This document shows positions 1 through 7,819 of a stretch of DNA of 10,739 nucleotides, piece after piece. Origin of the DNA: an uncultured Erysipelotrichaceae bacterium (GTDB lineage: Bacteria; Bacillota_I; Bacilli_A; RF39; UBA660); NCBI GenBank assembly GCA_902766875.1, contig CACXFI010000002.1, positions 1 to 10,739 on the forward strand. Direction: 5' to 3'. The notes under the pieces are model-generated. The model saw nothing but the letters and a program-made list of their open reading frames with translations. It ran no database searches and had not been told where the DNA came from. Made by a program: the position numbers and the translations under genes. Numbering within the stretch: position 1 is the first letter of the stretch; each line of letters starts with the position of its first letter.

Positions 1-1
1 A

Positions 2-2383
2 GAAAGTTCAGTTACTGAATATAAAGAAAATGTAGTAAAAATAACAAGAGATTCTAATACTAAGGCAATAATAGGTGAAAAAATAGAGAATTCTGGTAGT
101 TGTAATACTAATTTAGATTTAGATATAACATCTGTTACTTCAGAGTCTAATAAAATAACGATAGGAGCAACTTGTAGTAAAAATGGAACTGTATTAAATA
201 GTGATAAAATAAAATATAGTAAAAATAATATTGATTATCAGAATAGTAATGTATTAACAGGATTAAGTGCAAATACTGTATATGATTATTATGTAAAATG
301 TAGTGATGGAAATGATACTGTAATAAAGGTAGGTACTGCCTATACAGCTAATTTTGGAACAATAACAATTAATGTAGATGATAGTAGTTGTGCATCACAA
401 AAAGAAGTAACATTATCAAATAATAATACTAGTACAGGTGATATATATTATAAATTAGGGAAGAATGGAAGATGGAATAATTATATTAATGGATTTACAA
501 TAAGAAAGAATACAACAATATATGCAGCTCATAAAGTAAATAATACATATGTAAATGTAGTGACAAAAGTAGTAACGAATATAGATAATGGACATATAAA
601 GATAATGAGCCATAATGTAAGTGATATAACAACAAGTAGTGCAAAGATAAATTATACAGTAGATAAAAGTAGTATATGTTCTAGAAATTATAGTTATACT
701 TGTAAATATAGAAAAGTTGGAGATACTAATTGGACACTAGTAGATTCATCAAAAGTAAGCAATAGTAGTTGTGAATTAAGTGGATTAAGTTTTGGAACAA
801 GGTATGAATATTTAGTAAGAGTTGAAAATACTAAAACAGGAGTTTTTGATGAAGTTACTAATACTATGAATACACATGGTAAATTATATATTACATATAA
901 TGCCAATGGTGGTACTTTTGTAGAAACTACTGATAATAGAGCTAAGGGATATGGATGGAATAGTACAACAGGGGATATAACTATAAATGGTAATATTTAT
1001 AAAGAAACATATAATTATGGTGATTCACTTGATAGTTCTGGATTATCAAACTATAATAATCCTGCTTATATAAATATAACAAGAACAAATTATATAGTAC
1101 CTAGTGGTAAGCACTGGAAATGTTTAAGTGGATGTACTACTGTAGGTGCTACATATGATCAATCTAGTTTAAATCCTTCTTATAAAGTATCAGATTTCTG
1201 TGATGTATCAGGTAGTAACTGTACCATAAAATTAGGTGTTAATTGGGTTAGTGTTCCTGTAATTACTAAGATTGAGAATTCTAGTGGTGGAAATTGGACT
1301 AATGATAAAGCAACTTTAAAAGTGTATATAACTTCTGCCGTTTCTATAACTTCAATTAAATATAGTTATAATCAATCAACTTGGTATGATGCTGATATGT
1401 CTAAATATAATGCTAATACTGGTATTTATCAATCAGATTGGACTGTAGAAAGAAATTCGACTGTTTATTTTAAAGCTGTTGATGAAAATGGTTCTGAATC
1501 TAATATTAAATCTACTAGTGTTAAAATTGACACTACAGCTCCAAGATTAATTGTTACTATGCTACATAAAAATAGTTATGCTGATGCTGGAATTAAAGAA
1601 TGTGAAAGTAGTGAATGTGTAAATAATACTTGGATGAATCAGGGAGTTATAATATATTTTACTGCTATTGATAGTGGAGGTAGTGGTTTAGTAGATACTG
1701 CTAATATGGGATATAATCATGTAGGATATACAACTCTAGATACTACTATAGCTGGTAATTTATCTTTAGAAATTGACTCTGATGGTAATTTTAGTAAAGA
1801 AATATTATCAGATGGTTATAGATACTTAGAGGTTACAGTTAGTGATAATGCAGGTAATAGTATTTTAAGAAAAATAAAATTTAAGATTGATACTACAGCT
1901 CCTTCTCTTTCATATACTGGTAAAACAGGTTGCGATGATTGGGGATGTTATATGAATTTTTCTTGTGATCCAGGAATAAGTGGTTTAAAAGAAATGGACT
2001 CTAAAGATTCTGAAGGTGCTCATATTCATGGAACTGATATGCCTTGGAAACATTATTTTGGTTATGGTAATGGTACAGTAACAGTTACTTGTACTAATAA
2101 CGCTGGTTCTTCTAGAAAAGGAACATTTAGAAGAAGTACTTCTATAAATAATACGACTACTTCGGGTTGCTGTTATTCAACAAAAGGTACTTATGTTGAT
2201 GGGTATCAAACTACTAATATTTGTGCTGGTGGTACTACTGTATGTGGTGGAAGCCATTATAGATATACTGGATGTAGTTACTCAAACAAAAATGGAAGAA
2301 GATATGTTAGTTATTATGAATGGTATTCTTGTACTTCTACTAGTTCTTATACTGAAACTAATGAATCATTTACTTTAAATTAA
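2..2383 (+). CDS. Cysteine-rich multi-domain cell-surface protein, 5'-truncated by the window edge
   Basis: The frame is open from base 2 to the TAA at 2381-2383, giving 793 residues with the N-terminus missing. A GTG at 560 is an internal valine codon, not the start, because the same domain pattern runs through it. In window residue numbers I see: a fibronectin-III-like module (~43-112, with TGLSANTVYDYYVKC), a chitobiase-C-terminal-like module (~124-190, IYYKLGKNG then NTTIYAAHKV), a second fibronectin-III-like module (~202-291, LSGLSFGTRYEYLVRV), a segment resembling Listeria-Bacteroides/InlB B repeats (~296-416, starting YITYNANGGTF), and two Ig-like modules each ending in IDTTAP (509-514 and 629-634), then a third. 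The tail (~721-793) is rich in Cys, Tyr, Ser and Thr. I count 23 cysteines. There is no LPXTG motif or C-terminal membrane segment, so anchoring must be N-terminal or by another route. A secreted or surface adhesin-like role is inferred; the ligand is unknown. Confidence 0.8.
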   Translation, partial: ESSVTEYKENVVKITRDSNTKAIIGEKIENSGSCNTNLDLDITSVTSESNKITIGATCSKNGTVLNSDKIKYSKNNIDYQNSNVLTGLSANTVYDYYVKCSDGNDTVIKVGTAYTANFGTITINVDDSSCASQKEVTLSNNNTSTGDIYYKLGKNGRWNNYINGFTIRKNTTIYAAHKVNNTYVNVVTKVVTNIDNGHIKIMSHNVSDITTSSAKINYTVDKSSICSRNYSYTCKYRKVGDTNWTLVDSSKVSNSSCELSGLSFGTRYEYLVRVENTKTGVFDEVTNTMNTHGKLYITYNANGGTFVETTDNRAKGYGWNSTTGDITINGNIYKETYNYGDSLDSSGLSNYNNPAYINITRTNYIVPSGKHWKCLSGCTTVGATYDQSSLNPSYKVSDFCDVSGSNCTIKLGVNWVSVPVITKIENSSGGNWTNDKATLKVYITSAVSITSIKYSYNQSTWYDADMSKYNANTGIYQSDWTVERNSTVYFKAVDENGSESNIKSTSVKIDTTAPRLIVTMLHKNSYADAGIKECESSECVNNTWMNQGVIIYFTAIDSGGSGLVDTANMGYNHVGYTTLDTTIAGNLSLEIDSDGNFSKEILSDGYRYLEVTVSDNAGNSILRKIKFKIDTTAPSLSYTGKTGCDDWGCYMNFSCDPGISGLKEMDSKDSEGAHIHGTDMPWKHYFGYGNGTVTVTCTNNAGSSRKGTFRRSTSINNTTTSGCCYSTKGTYVDGYQTTNICAGGTTVCGGSHYRYTGCSYSNKNGRRYVSYYEWYSCTSTSSYTETNESFTLN

Positions 2384-2391
2384 TAATTATT

Positions 2392-2419
2392 AGAGATTAG
2401 TTTTAACTAATCTCTTTTT
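2392..2419 (+). terminator. Rho-independent terminator of the surface protein gene
   Basis: A perfect 9-bp stem (AGAGATTAG at 2392-2400 with CTAATCTCT at 2407-2415) closes a 6-base loop and is followed by a T run. It begins 8 bases after the surface protein stop. Its loop and 3' arm also contain the -35 region of the lepA promoter. Confidence 0.85.
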
Positions 2420-2429
2420 ATGTTATAAT
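2401..2429 (+). promoter_or_regulatory. Probable sigma-A promoter of lepA, extended -10
   Basis: TATAAT at 2424-2429 is preceded by TG one base upstream (2421-2422), forming an extended -10 element. A poor -35 (TTTTAA, 2401-2406) sits 17 bases upstream inside the terminator loop. The predicted transcript starts near 2436, about 30 bases before the lepA ATG. The extended -10 probably compensates for the weak -35. Confidence 0.6.
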
Positions 2430-2465
2430 ATTATAGAGTTTTGAGAGAGATAATAGGGTGATATA

Positions 2466-4259
2466 ATGGATTCTAGTAAGATAAGGAATTTTAGTATAAT
2501 AGCTCATATTGATCATGGTAAGAGTACTTTAGCTGATAGAATATTAGAATATACTGGTACTGTAGATAAGAGAGATATGCAAGATCAATTATTAGATAGT
2601 ATGGATATTGAAAGAGAAAGAGGTATAACTATTAAATTAAATGCTGCTAGGATTAATTATAATGGTTATGTATTGAATCTTATAGATACTCCAGGTCATG
2701 TTGATTTTTCTTATGAAGTATCTAGGAGTTTAGCTGCTTGTGAAGGAGCTATATTAGTAGTAGATGCTAGTCAGGGGATAGAAGCTCAAACTTTAGCTAA
2801 TGTATATTTAGCTATTGATAATAATTTAGAGATAATACCTGTAATTAATAAAATAGATTTACCTAATGCTGATATAGAGTTAAGAACTCAAGAATTAATA
2901 GATACTTTTGGATTTAAAAAAGATGAAATTATATTAACTAGTGCTAAGACTGGGGAAGGTATTGATAAATTAGTAGATGCTATTATAAATAGAATACCTG
3001 AACCTAAAATTGTAGAAGATAAGTTAAAATGTTTAGTTTTTGATAGTTATTTTGATCCTTATAAAGGTGTTGTTGCTTTAGTTAGAGTAGTATCTGGGAC
3101 TTTATCTAATAAAGATAAGATAAGGATGTTTACTACTAAATCTTCTTACGATGTTGTAGAATTAGGATATCATAATCCTAAGGAAGTTAAAGTAGATAAA
3201 TTGTATCCTGGTGAGGTAGGATATGTGACAGCTTCTATTAAGAGTATAGAGGATGTTAAAGTAGGAGATACTATTACTTTAGATAATGATCCTTGTAAGG
3301 AGCCATTATCGGGATATAAACCTATGAAACCTATGGTGTTTTGTGGATTATATCCAATAGATTCTAAGAAATATCCGGCTTTAAGAGAAGCTTTAGAAAA
3401 ATTAAAATTAAATGATGCATCTTTAACTTTTGAGCCAGAAACATCTACTACTTTAGGATTTGGTTTTAGAACAGGATTTCTTGGAATGTTACATATGGAG
3501 ATAATAGTAGAGAGAATAGATAGAGAATTTAATATAGATATAGTAGCTACTGCTCCATCTGTTATATATGAAATAAATATGACTGATAATAGTACTATAT
3601 ATATAGATAATCCTAGTAAGATGCCAGAAAAAGTTAAGATTAAGAATATTAAAGAACCATATGTTAAATGTAATATCTTTGTACCAAATAATTATGTGGG
3701 TAGTATTATGGAATTATGTCAAAATAAAAGAGGTACTTATATAGGTATGACTTATATGGATAAAACTAGAGTAAATATTCAATATGAGCTTCCTTTATCA
3801 GAAATAGTATATGATTTTTTTGATAAATTAAAATCTAGTACTAAGGGATATGCATCTTTTGATTATGAATTAATAGGTAATAAAGAAAGTGATTTAGTAA
3901 AGATGGATATATTATTAAATGGTGATCAAGTTGATGCTTTAAGTATTATAGTTCATAGAGATTTTGCTTATAATAGGGCTAGAATAGTGGTGGATAATTT
4001 AAAGAAGATTATTCCTAGACAGATGTTTGAAGTACCGGTACAAGCTGTTATTGGTAGCAAAGTAATAGCAAGATCAGATATAAAGGCTATGAGAAAGAAT
4101 GTTTTAGCTAAATGTTATGGTGGAGATATAACTAGAAAGAGAAAGTTATTAGAAAAACAAAAAGAAGGTAAGAAGAAAATGAAACAAATAGGTCATGTTG
4201 AAATACCTAGTGAAGCTTTCTTATCTGTTTTAAGTACTAATGAAATAGAAGAAAAATAA
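2466..4259 (+). CDS. lepA: Elongation factor 4 (LepA), translational GTPase
   Basis: This 597-residue protein has the length and motif order of LepA/EF-4, a GTPase that binds stalled or mis-translocated ribosomes and can back-translocate the tRNAs. G1 is AHIDHGKST (13-21), G2 is in the RERGITIK segment, G3 is DTPGHVDF, G4 is NKID and G5 lies near TSAKTGEG. The C-terminal LepA-specific domain is present, with AKCYGGDITRKRKLLEKQK and then a lysine-rich tail, and it separates LepA from EF-G, TypA and RF3. The ATG at 2466 has an AGGGTGA Shine-Dalgarno sequence four bases upstream and the N-terminus starts at the usual place just before the G1 motif. In many Bacillota lepA is followed by hemN and the hrcA-dnaK genes; here it is followed by two kinase-like genes, with only 16 bases between. 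Confidence 0.97.
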   Translation: MDSSKIRNFSIIAHIDHGKSTLADRILEYTGTVDKRDMQDQLLDSMDIERERGITIKLNAARINYNGYVLNLIDTPGHVDFSYEVSRSLAACEGAILVVDASQGIEAQTLANVYLAIDNNLEIIPVINKIDLPNADIELRTQELIDTFGFKKDEIILTSAKTGEGIDKLVDAIINRIPEPKIVEDKLKCLVFDSYFDPYKGVVALVRVVSGTLSNKDKIRMFTTKSSYDVVELGYHNPKEVKVDKLYPGEVGYVTASIKSIEDVKVGDTITLDNDPCKEPLSGYKPMKPMVFCGLYPIDSKKYPALREALEKLKLNDASLTFEPETSTTLGFGFRTGFLGMLHMEIIVERIDREFNIDIVATAPSVIYEINMTDNSTIYIDNPSKMPEKVKIKNIKEPYVKCNIFVPNNYVGSIMELCQNKRGTYIGMTYMDKTRVNIQYELPLSEIVYDFFDKLKSSTKGYASFDYELIGNKESDLVKMDILLNGDQVDALSIIVHRDFAYNRARIVVDNLKKIIPRQMFEVPVQAVIGSKVIARSDIKAMRKNVLAKCYGGDITRKRKLLEKQKEGKKKMKQIGHVEIPSEAFLSVLSTNEIEEK

Positions 4260-4275
4260 AAAAATTGGTGGTTTT

Positions 4276-4935
4276 GTGAAGAAAATATTTTATGATGAGA
4301 ATGGTAATAGTATTGATATAGGCGTTAGAGATTTATTAAAAAAAGGAATTGGTACTAAGGTTTATAAAACTAGTGATAGTGAGTGTTTAAAAATTTTTAC
4401 TAATCCTTTTGATGACTTAGATATGTTTAAGACATTAGCTAAATTAGATGTAGATAATTTTTATAAAATAACTAAACTATTATATGATAAAGATAATAAT
4501 TTTATAGCTTACACTGCTAAGTTTTATCAAAAAGAAGATATAGATATACTTACTATGCCAATAGATTATACTATAGAAAATATGAAAAGATTATATATAG
4601 TAAGTGATATGTTAAGTGATAATAAAATTGAAATAGAAGATTTGCATCACGAAAATGTTATTTTAAATAGTAAAGATATTATAATTATTGATGCAGATAG
4701 ATATGTTTCTAATATTGGTGAAGATTGTCGTGAATATAATAGAAGATGTATTAATAGTTTATTTAATTTATTATATATGGTGTCCCCTAGTATTAATTTT
4801 TTATCAAATAATAATGGTTATTTAGATTGTATGAAATATATAAGAGAATTGTTTATTAAAGAAAATAATCCGGATATTGTTTATAAGAAACTTTGTAAAT
4901 ATAAAAGACCATTTGATTATTTGAGGGATAAATAG
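4276..4935 (+). CDS. Small protein-kinase-like protein, first of a tandem pair (kinase-like A)
   Basis: I do not recognise a named family, but this 219-residue protein carries the core of a protein-kinase or APH-type fold. A candidate ATP-binding lysine is K39 (CLKIF). A catalytic-loop-like stretch runs from D122 (DLHHENVIL) with N127 exactly five residues later, as in kinases, and DAD at 139-141 takes the place of DFG with the usual spacing. The glycine-rich loop is degenerate (KKGIGTKVY, ~22-30), and the HRD histidine and arginine are absent. It is shorter than canonical kinases (~250-300), mostly in the C-lobe, and ends in a conserved basic segment (VYKKLCKYKRPFDYLR). No signal peptide or membrane segment is visible. 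It starts with GTG after a GGTGG ribosome site, 16 bases after lepA, with no promoter of its own visible, so it is probably co-transcribed with lepA. Substrate unknown. Confidence 0.8.
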   Translation: MKKIFYDENGNSIDIGVRDLLKKGIGTKVYKTSDSECLKIFTNPFDDLDMFKTLAKLDVDNFYKITKLLYDKDNNFIAYTAKFYQKEDIDILTMPIDYTIENMKRLYIVSDMLSDNKIEIEDLHHENVILNSKDIIIIDADRYVSNIGEDCREYNRRCINSLFNLLYMVSPSINFLSNNNGYLDCMKYIRELFIKENNPDIVYKKLCKYKRPFDYLRDK

Positions 4936-4943
4936 GTGATATT

Positions 4944-5609
4944 ATGAATAGAGAATTATATACTGAAGATGGTAATATCTGTATTTATAATATTAAAGAA
5001 AGAATTGGTTCAGGTGGAGATGGTAAAATATATTTACTTAATAATGGGAATTGTTTAAAGATATTTAGAAGCCCTCATTTTGAGTGTGCAAGAAATATTA
5101 TAAATATTATTAGTGATTTGAATATAGATGGTATGTATCGTATATATAATCTTTTATATAATGATAAAAAAGAATTTGTTGGATACGAAATGAAATATTA
5201 TAAAAAAGGCGATATAGATATACTTACTATGCCTATGGATTATACTATTGATAATTTAATTAAATTATATAACCTAGCTGATATTTTTGGGGAATATAAT
5301 ATAGTTATGCATGATTTATTATGTATTAATATAATTTTAGATAATAATGGAATAACTGTTATAGATGCAGATAGTTATTATTTTGATAAGCATGGAACAA
5401 AGGATCATAATAAAAGTATAGTTAATAGTTTATTTAAGGATTTATATCATAAATCTTTAGAGTATAATCATAATATTGTTACTACTGAAACTACTAAAAA
5501 TGTAGAAAACTTATTTATAGGTGGTAATGTAGATTGTGTTTATAAAAAGTTAAAAAAGTATAAATATCCTGTAGATTATTTAAGAAAAAATAATAATAAT
5601 GTGTTATAA
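4944..5609 (+). CDS. Small protein-kinase-like protein, second of a tandem pair (kinase-like B)
   Basis: This 221-residue paralogue of the preceding gene shares the block DIDILTMP-DYTI, the motif IDADxY and the tail VYKKLxKYKxPxDYLR. It looks more kinase-like than its neighbour: a real glycine-rich loop IGSGGDGKIY (21-30), lysine K39 in CLKIF, catalytic-loop HDLLCIN (123-129, with D124 and N129 five apart) and DAD at 141-143 in the DFG position. No activation-loop signature or transmembrane segment follows, so it is not a PASTA-type PknB receptor kinase. The ATG has an AGGTGAT ribosome site at 4934-4940 that overlaps the TAG stop of the upstream gene, which implies translational coupling. Activity on protein, sugar or other small-molecule substrates cannot be told from the sequence. 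Confidence 0.82.
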   Translation: MNRELYTEDGNICIYNIKERIGSGGDGKIYLLNNGNCLKIFRSPHFECARNIINIISDLNIDGMYRIYNLLYNDKKEFVGYEMKYYKKGDIDILTMPMDYTIDNLIKLYNLADIFGEYNIVMHDLLCINIILDNNGITVIDADSYYFDKHGTKDHNKSIVNSLFKDLYHKSLEYNHNIVTTETTKNVENLFIGGNVDCVYKKLKKYKYPVDYLRKNNNNVL

Positions 5610-5610
5610 T
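5602..5610 (+). promoter_or_regulatory. Possible extended -10 promoter of miaB
   Basis: TGTTATAAT is a perfect extended -10 element lying over the last codons and TAA stop of the kinase-like B gene. No TTGACA-like -35 is visible 17 bases upstream. A start near 5617 would leave about 25 bases before the miaB ATG. If real, miaB has its own transcript as well as any read-through from lepA. Confidence 0.45.
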
Positions 5611-5641
5611 TTATTGTGCATGAAAAGAAAGAAGTGGTATT

Positions 5642-7060
5642 ATGAATTTACCTAATTTAAAAGAAGCTCGTATTAGGACTAAGGATAAAGTAGAAGTAAA
5701 AAGAGATGAATATAAGGTTTCTGATATAGTTAAAAATTATTTTAAAGATAAGAAATATCTTGTGATTACATATGGATGTCAGATGAATGTTCACGATAGT
5801 GAGAATTTTAAAGCGATTATGGAAGACATGAATATGATAGAAACTGATAGTATGGAAGATGCTGACTTAATACTTTTAAATACTTGTGCTATCAGAGAAA
5901 ATGCCCACAATAAAGTTATGGGTATGTTAGGTAGAATTAAACATTTAAAGGAAGAAAAAAAAGATATTATAACTATCTTAGCAGGATGTATGGCCCAAGA
6001 AGAAATAATAACTAATGAAATAAAATCTAAATATAAATGGGTAGATTTAGTAATAGGTACTCATAATATTCATAAATTACCTTTATATTTAGAAACAGTT
6101 ATTAAGGAACATAAACAAGATATAGAAGTGTTTAGTATCGAAGGGGATATAATAGAAGGAATTCCTAGTAAAAGAGATTCTAAATATAAAGCTTGGGTAA
6201 ATATTATGTATGGTTGTGATAAGTTTTGTACTTATTGTATAGTTCCTTATACTAGGGGAAAACAAAGAAGTAGATTACCTGAAGATATAATTAATGAGGT
6301 AAAAGAATTAAAAGAAAATGGATATAAAGAAGTAACTTTATTAGGACAAAATGTTAATGCTTATGGAAAAGACTTAGATATAGACTATACTATGGCTAAT
6401 TTGTTAGAAGATACAGCTAAAACAGGTATAGATAGAATTAGATTTGTTACATCTCATCCTTGGGATTTTACAGATGATATGATAGATATAATAGCAAAAT
6501 ATTCTAATATTATGCCATATATTCATTTGCCTCTACAATCAGGAAGTACTAAGATATTAAAAGCTATGGGAAGAAGATATACTAAAGAAGAATATATAAC
6601 ATTATTTAATAAAATAAAAGAGAGAATACCTAATGTTAGTATAACTACTGATATTATAGTAGGATTTCCTAATGAAACAGATGAAGATTTTCAAGATACC
6701 TTAGATCTAGTTAATATGCTAAAATATGATTTAGCTTATACTTTTATATATTCTCCTAGAGAAGGTACTCCTGCTAGTAAGATTAAAGATACTATACCAT
6801 TATCTATAAAAAAAGAAAGATTAGCTAAATTAAATAAATTAATAAATAAATATGCTTTAGAAAATAACAAGAAATATAAGGATAAAGTAGTAGAAGTATT
6901 AATAGAAGGATATGCTGACAAAGATAATAAATTAATGGGATATACTGATACTATGAAATTAGTTAATGTAGATGGTAATGAAAATAATATAGGTAAGATA
7001 GTTAAAGTAAAAATAACAGATGTTAAGACATGGAGTATGGACGGAAAAATAGTTGATTGA
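5642..7060 (+). CDS. miaB: tRNA-2-methylthio-N6-dimethylallyladenosine synthase MiaB
   Basis: MiaB is a radical-SAM methylthiotransferase that converts i6A37 to ms2i6A37 in tRNAs reading codons that begin with U. The 472-residue length matches the family. The N-terminal UPF0004 domain has the three auxiliary-cluster cysteines C46 (YGCQMNVHDSE), C82 (NTCAIRENA) and C116 (AGCMAQ). The radical-SAM CxxxCxxC is C192, C196 and C199 (GCDKFCTYCIVPYTRG). The C-terminal ~65 residues form a TRAM RNA-binding domain. Sequence around YGCQMN and TLLGQNVNAYG favours MiaB over the paralogues MtaB and RimO. The ATG at 5642 follows a weak site (AAGTGGT). The stop is TGA, which supports the standard code. It converges on lexA across a shared terminator. 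Confidence 0.95.
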   Translation: MNLPNLKEARIRTKDKVEVKRDEYKVSDIVKNYFKDKKYLVITYGCQMNVHDSENFKAIMEDMNMIETDSMEDADLILLNTCAIRENAHNKVMGMLGRIKHLKEEKKDIITILAGCMAQEEIITNEIKSKYKWVDLVIGTHNIHKLPLYLETVIKEHKQDIEVFSIEGDIIEGIPSKRDSKYKAWVNIMYGCDKFCTYCIVPYTRGKQRSRLPEDIINEVKELKENGYKEVTLLGQNVNAYGKDLDIDYTMANLLEDTAKTGIDRIRFVTSHPWDFTDDMIDIIAKYSNIMPYIHLPLQSGSTKILKAMGRRYTKEEYITLFNKIKERIPNVSITTDIIVGFPNETDEDFQDTLDLVNMLKYDLAYTFIYSPREGTPASKIKDTIPLSIKKERLAKLNKLINKYALENNKKYKDKVVEVLIEGYADKDNKLMGYTDTMKLVNVDGNENNIGKIVKVKITDVKTWSMDGKIVD

Positions 7061-7095
7061 AAATAAAAAAGTATTTTAGTTAAAGATAAAACAAT

Positions 7096-7131
7096 AAAAA
7101 ATACAAGTAATTATTTATACTTGTATTTTTT
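7096..7131. terminator. Bidirectional intrinsic terminator between miaB and lexA
   Basis: A perfect 14-bp inverted repeat (AAAAAATACAAGTA at 7096-7109 and TACTTGTATTTTTT at 7118-7131) has an 8-base loop. The stem ends in an A run on one side and a T run on the other, so each strand yields a hairpin followed by U residues. It lies 35 bases after the miaB stop and one base beyond the lexA stop, serving both converging genes. Confidence 0.9.
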
Positions 7132-7132
7132 G

Positions 7133-7753
7133 TTATAATTTTCTATATAATCCTATAGCTTTTCCTAGTATAGTAACACTTTTTAAGATAATAGGTTCCA
7201 TATAATCATTTTCTGGTTGTAATCTAAAGTAGTCTTTTTCTTTAAAGAATCTTTTTAATGTTACTTCATTATTATCATTCATAGCTACTACTAAATCACC
7301 ATTCTTAGCAGTATTTTTTCTTTCTACTACAACGATATCTCCATCATGAATGCCTATATTAATCATAGAGTCTCCATTTACTTCTAAGGTAAATACTTCT
7401 TTTCTTTTAGGTATTAAATAGCTAGGTAATGAAAAATATTCGTTAGGTACTTCTATAGCTTCGATTGGAGATCCTGCTGTTACTTTACCTAAGAAAGGTA
7501 CTTCAACAATATTTTTAGTAATATTCTCATATTCATTAGGAACTAATAATTCAATAGCATGGTTGCTATTAGGGCTTCTTTTTAAGTATCCTTTATTAAT
7601 TAAGTTATTAACATGAACATGAACAGTTGCAGGGCTACTTAAACTAAGAGCTTTACAAATTTGTCTAATTGAAGGTGGGTATTTATTTTCAGCATGAAAT
7701 TTTTTGATGAAATCTAATATTTCATTTTGTCTACCAGTTAGTTTTTGTTTCAT
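7133..7753 (-). CDS. lexA: LexA SOS repressor with autoproteolytic domain
   Basis: LexA represses DNA-damage genes and cleaves itself when stimulated by the RecA filament. The 206-residue protein has a winged-helix DNA-binding domain at ~1-66 (LTGRQNEILDFI, then the recognition region LSSPATVHVHVNNLINKGYLKR). The Ala-Gly cleavage site is A93-G94 (GKVTAGSP). The peptidase S24 catalytic serine is S129 (NGDSM) and the catalytic lysine K167 (EVTLKR). All residues needed for self-cleavage are present. The ATG is preceded by AAGAAGGT at 7760-7767. Its own promoter and a palindromic operator lie just upstream, consistent with autoregulation. The recognition helix motif SSPATVHVHVN resembles that of Bacillota LexA/DinR proteins. 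Confidence 0.96.
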   Translation of the reverse strand: MKQKLTGRQNEILDFIKKFHAENKYPPSIRQICKALSLSSPATVHVHVNNLINKGYLKRSPNSNHAIELLVPNEYENITKNIVEVPFLGKVTAGSPIEAIEVPNEYFSLPSYLIPKRKEVFTLEVNGDSMINIGIHDGDIVVVERKNTAKNGDLVVAMNDNNEVTLKRFFKEKDYFRLQPENDYMEPIILKSVTILGKAIGLYRKL

Positions 7754-7776
7754 ATTATTACCTTCTTTCTAGGTTA

Positions 7777-7805
7777 ATAATATCATATGATTGTTTGTTT
7801 GTCAA
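7777..7805 (-). promoter_or_regulatory. Strong sigma-A promoter of lexA
   Basis: Read on the minus strand, a perfect -35 TTGACA (7800-7805), a 17-base spacer and a -10 TATTAT (7777-7782) form the most canonical promoter on this strand. Transcription would start near 7770, about 17 bases before the lexA ATG. The -35 shares two bases with the putative LexA operator. Confidence 0.85.
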
Positions 7806-7815
7806 ACATATGTTT
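7804..7815. promoter_or_regulatory. Putative LexA operator (SOS box), variant form
   Basis: AAACATATGTTT is a perfect 12-bp palindrome directly abutting and overlapping the lexA -35 box. It equals the Bacillota SOS box pattern GAACNNNNGTTC with the outer G/C changed to A/T. Position and symmetry support LexA binding and autorepression; binding itself is inferred. Confidence 0.65.
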
Positions 7816-7819
7816 ATGA

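Noticed and set aside
560..562. GTG as the start of the surface protein
   Set aside because: The frame is open without a stop back to base 2 and the upstream residues continue the same modular, cysteine-containing pattern, so this is an internal valine.
694..906. Minus-strand open frame inside the surface protein gene
   Set aside because: It is wholly opposite a coding region, has no ribosome site or family resemblance, and looks like a shadow.
2193..2378. Plus-strand open frame encoding a hydrophobic 61-residue peptide
   Set aside because: It lies in another frame of the Cys-rich tail; its hydrophobicity follows from T-rich codons read out of frame, and it has no ribosome site.
6736..6921. 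Minus-strand open frame inside miaB
   Set aside because: It is a shadow of a well-conserved gene.
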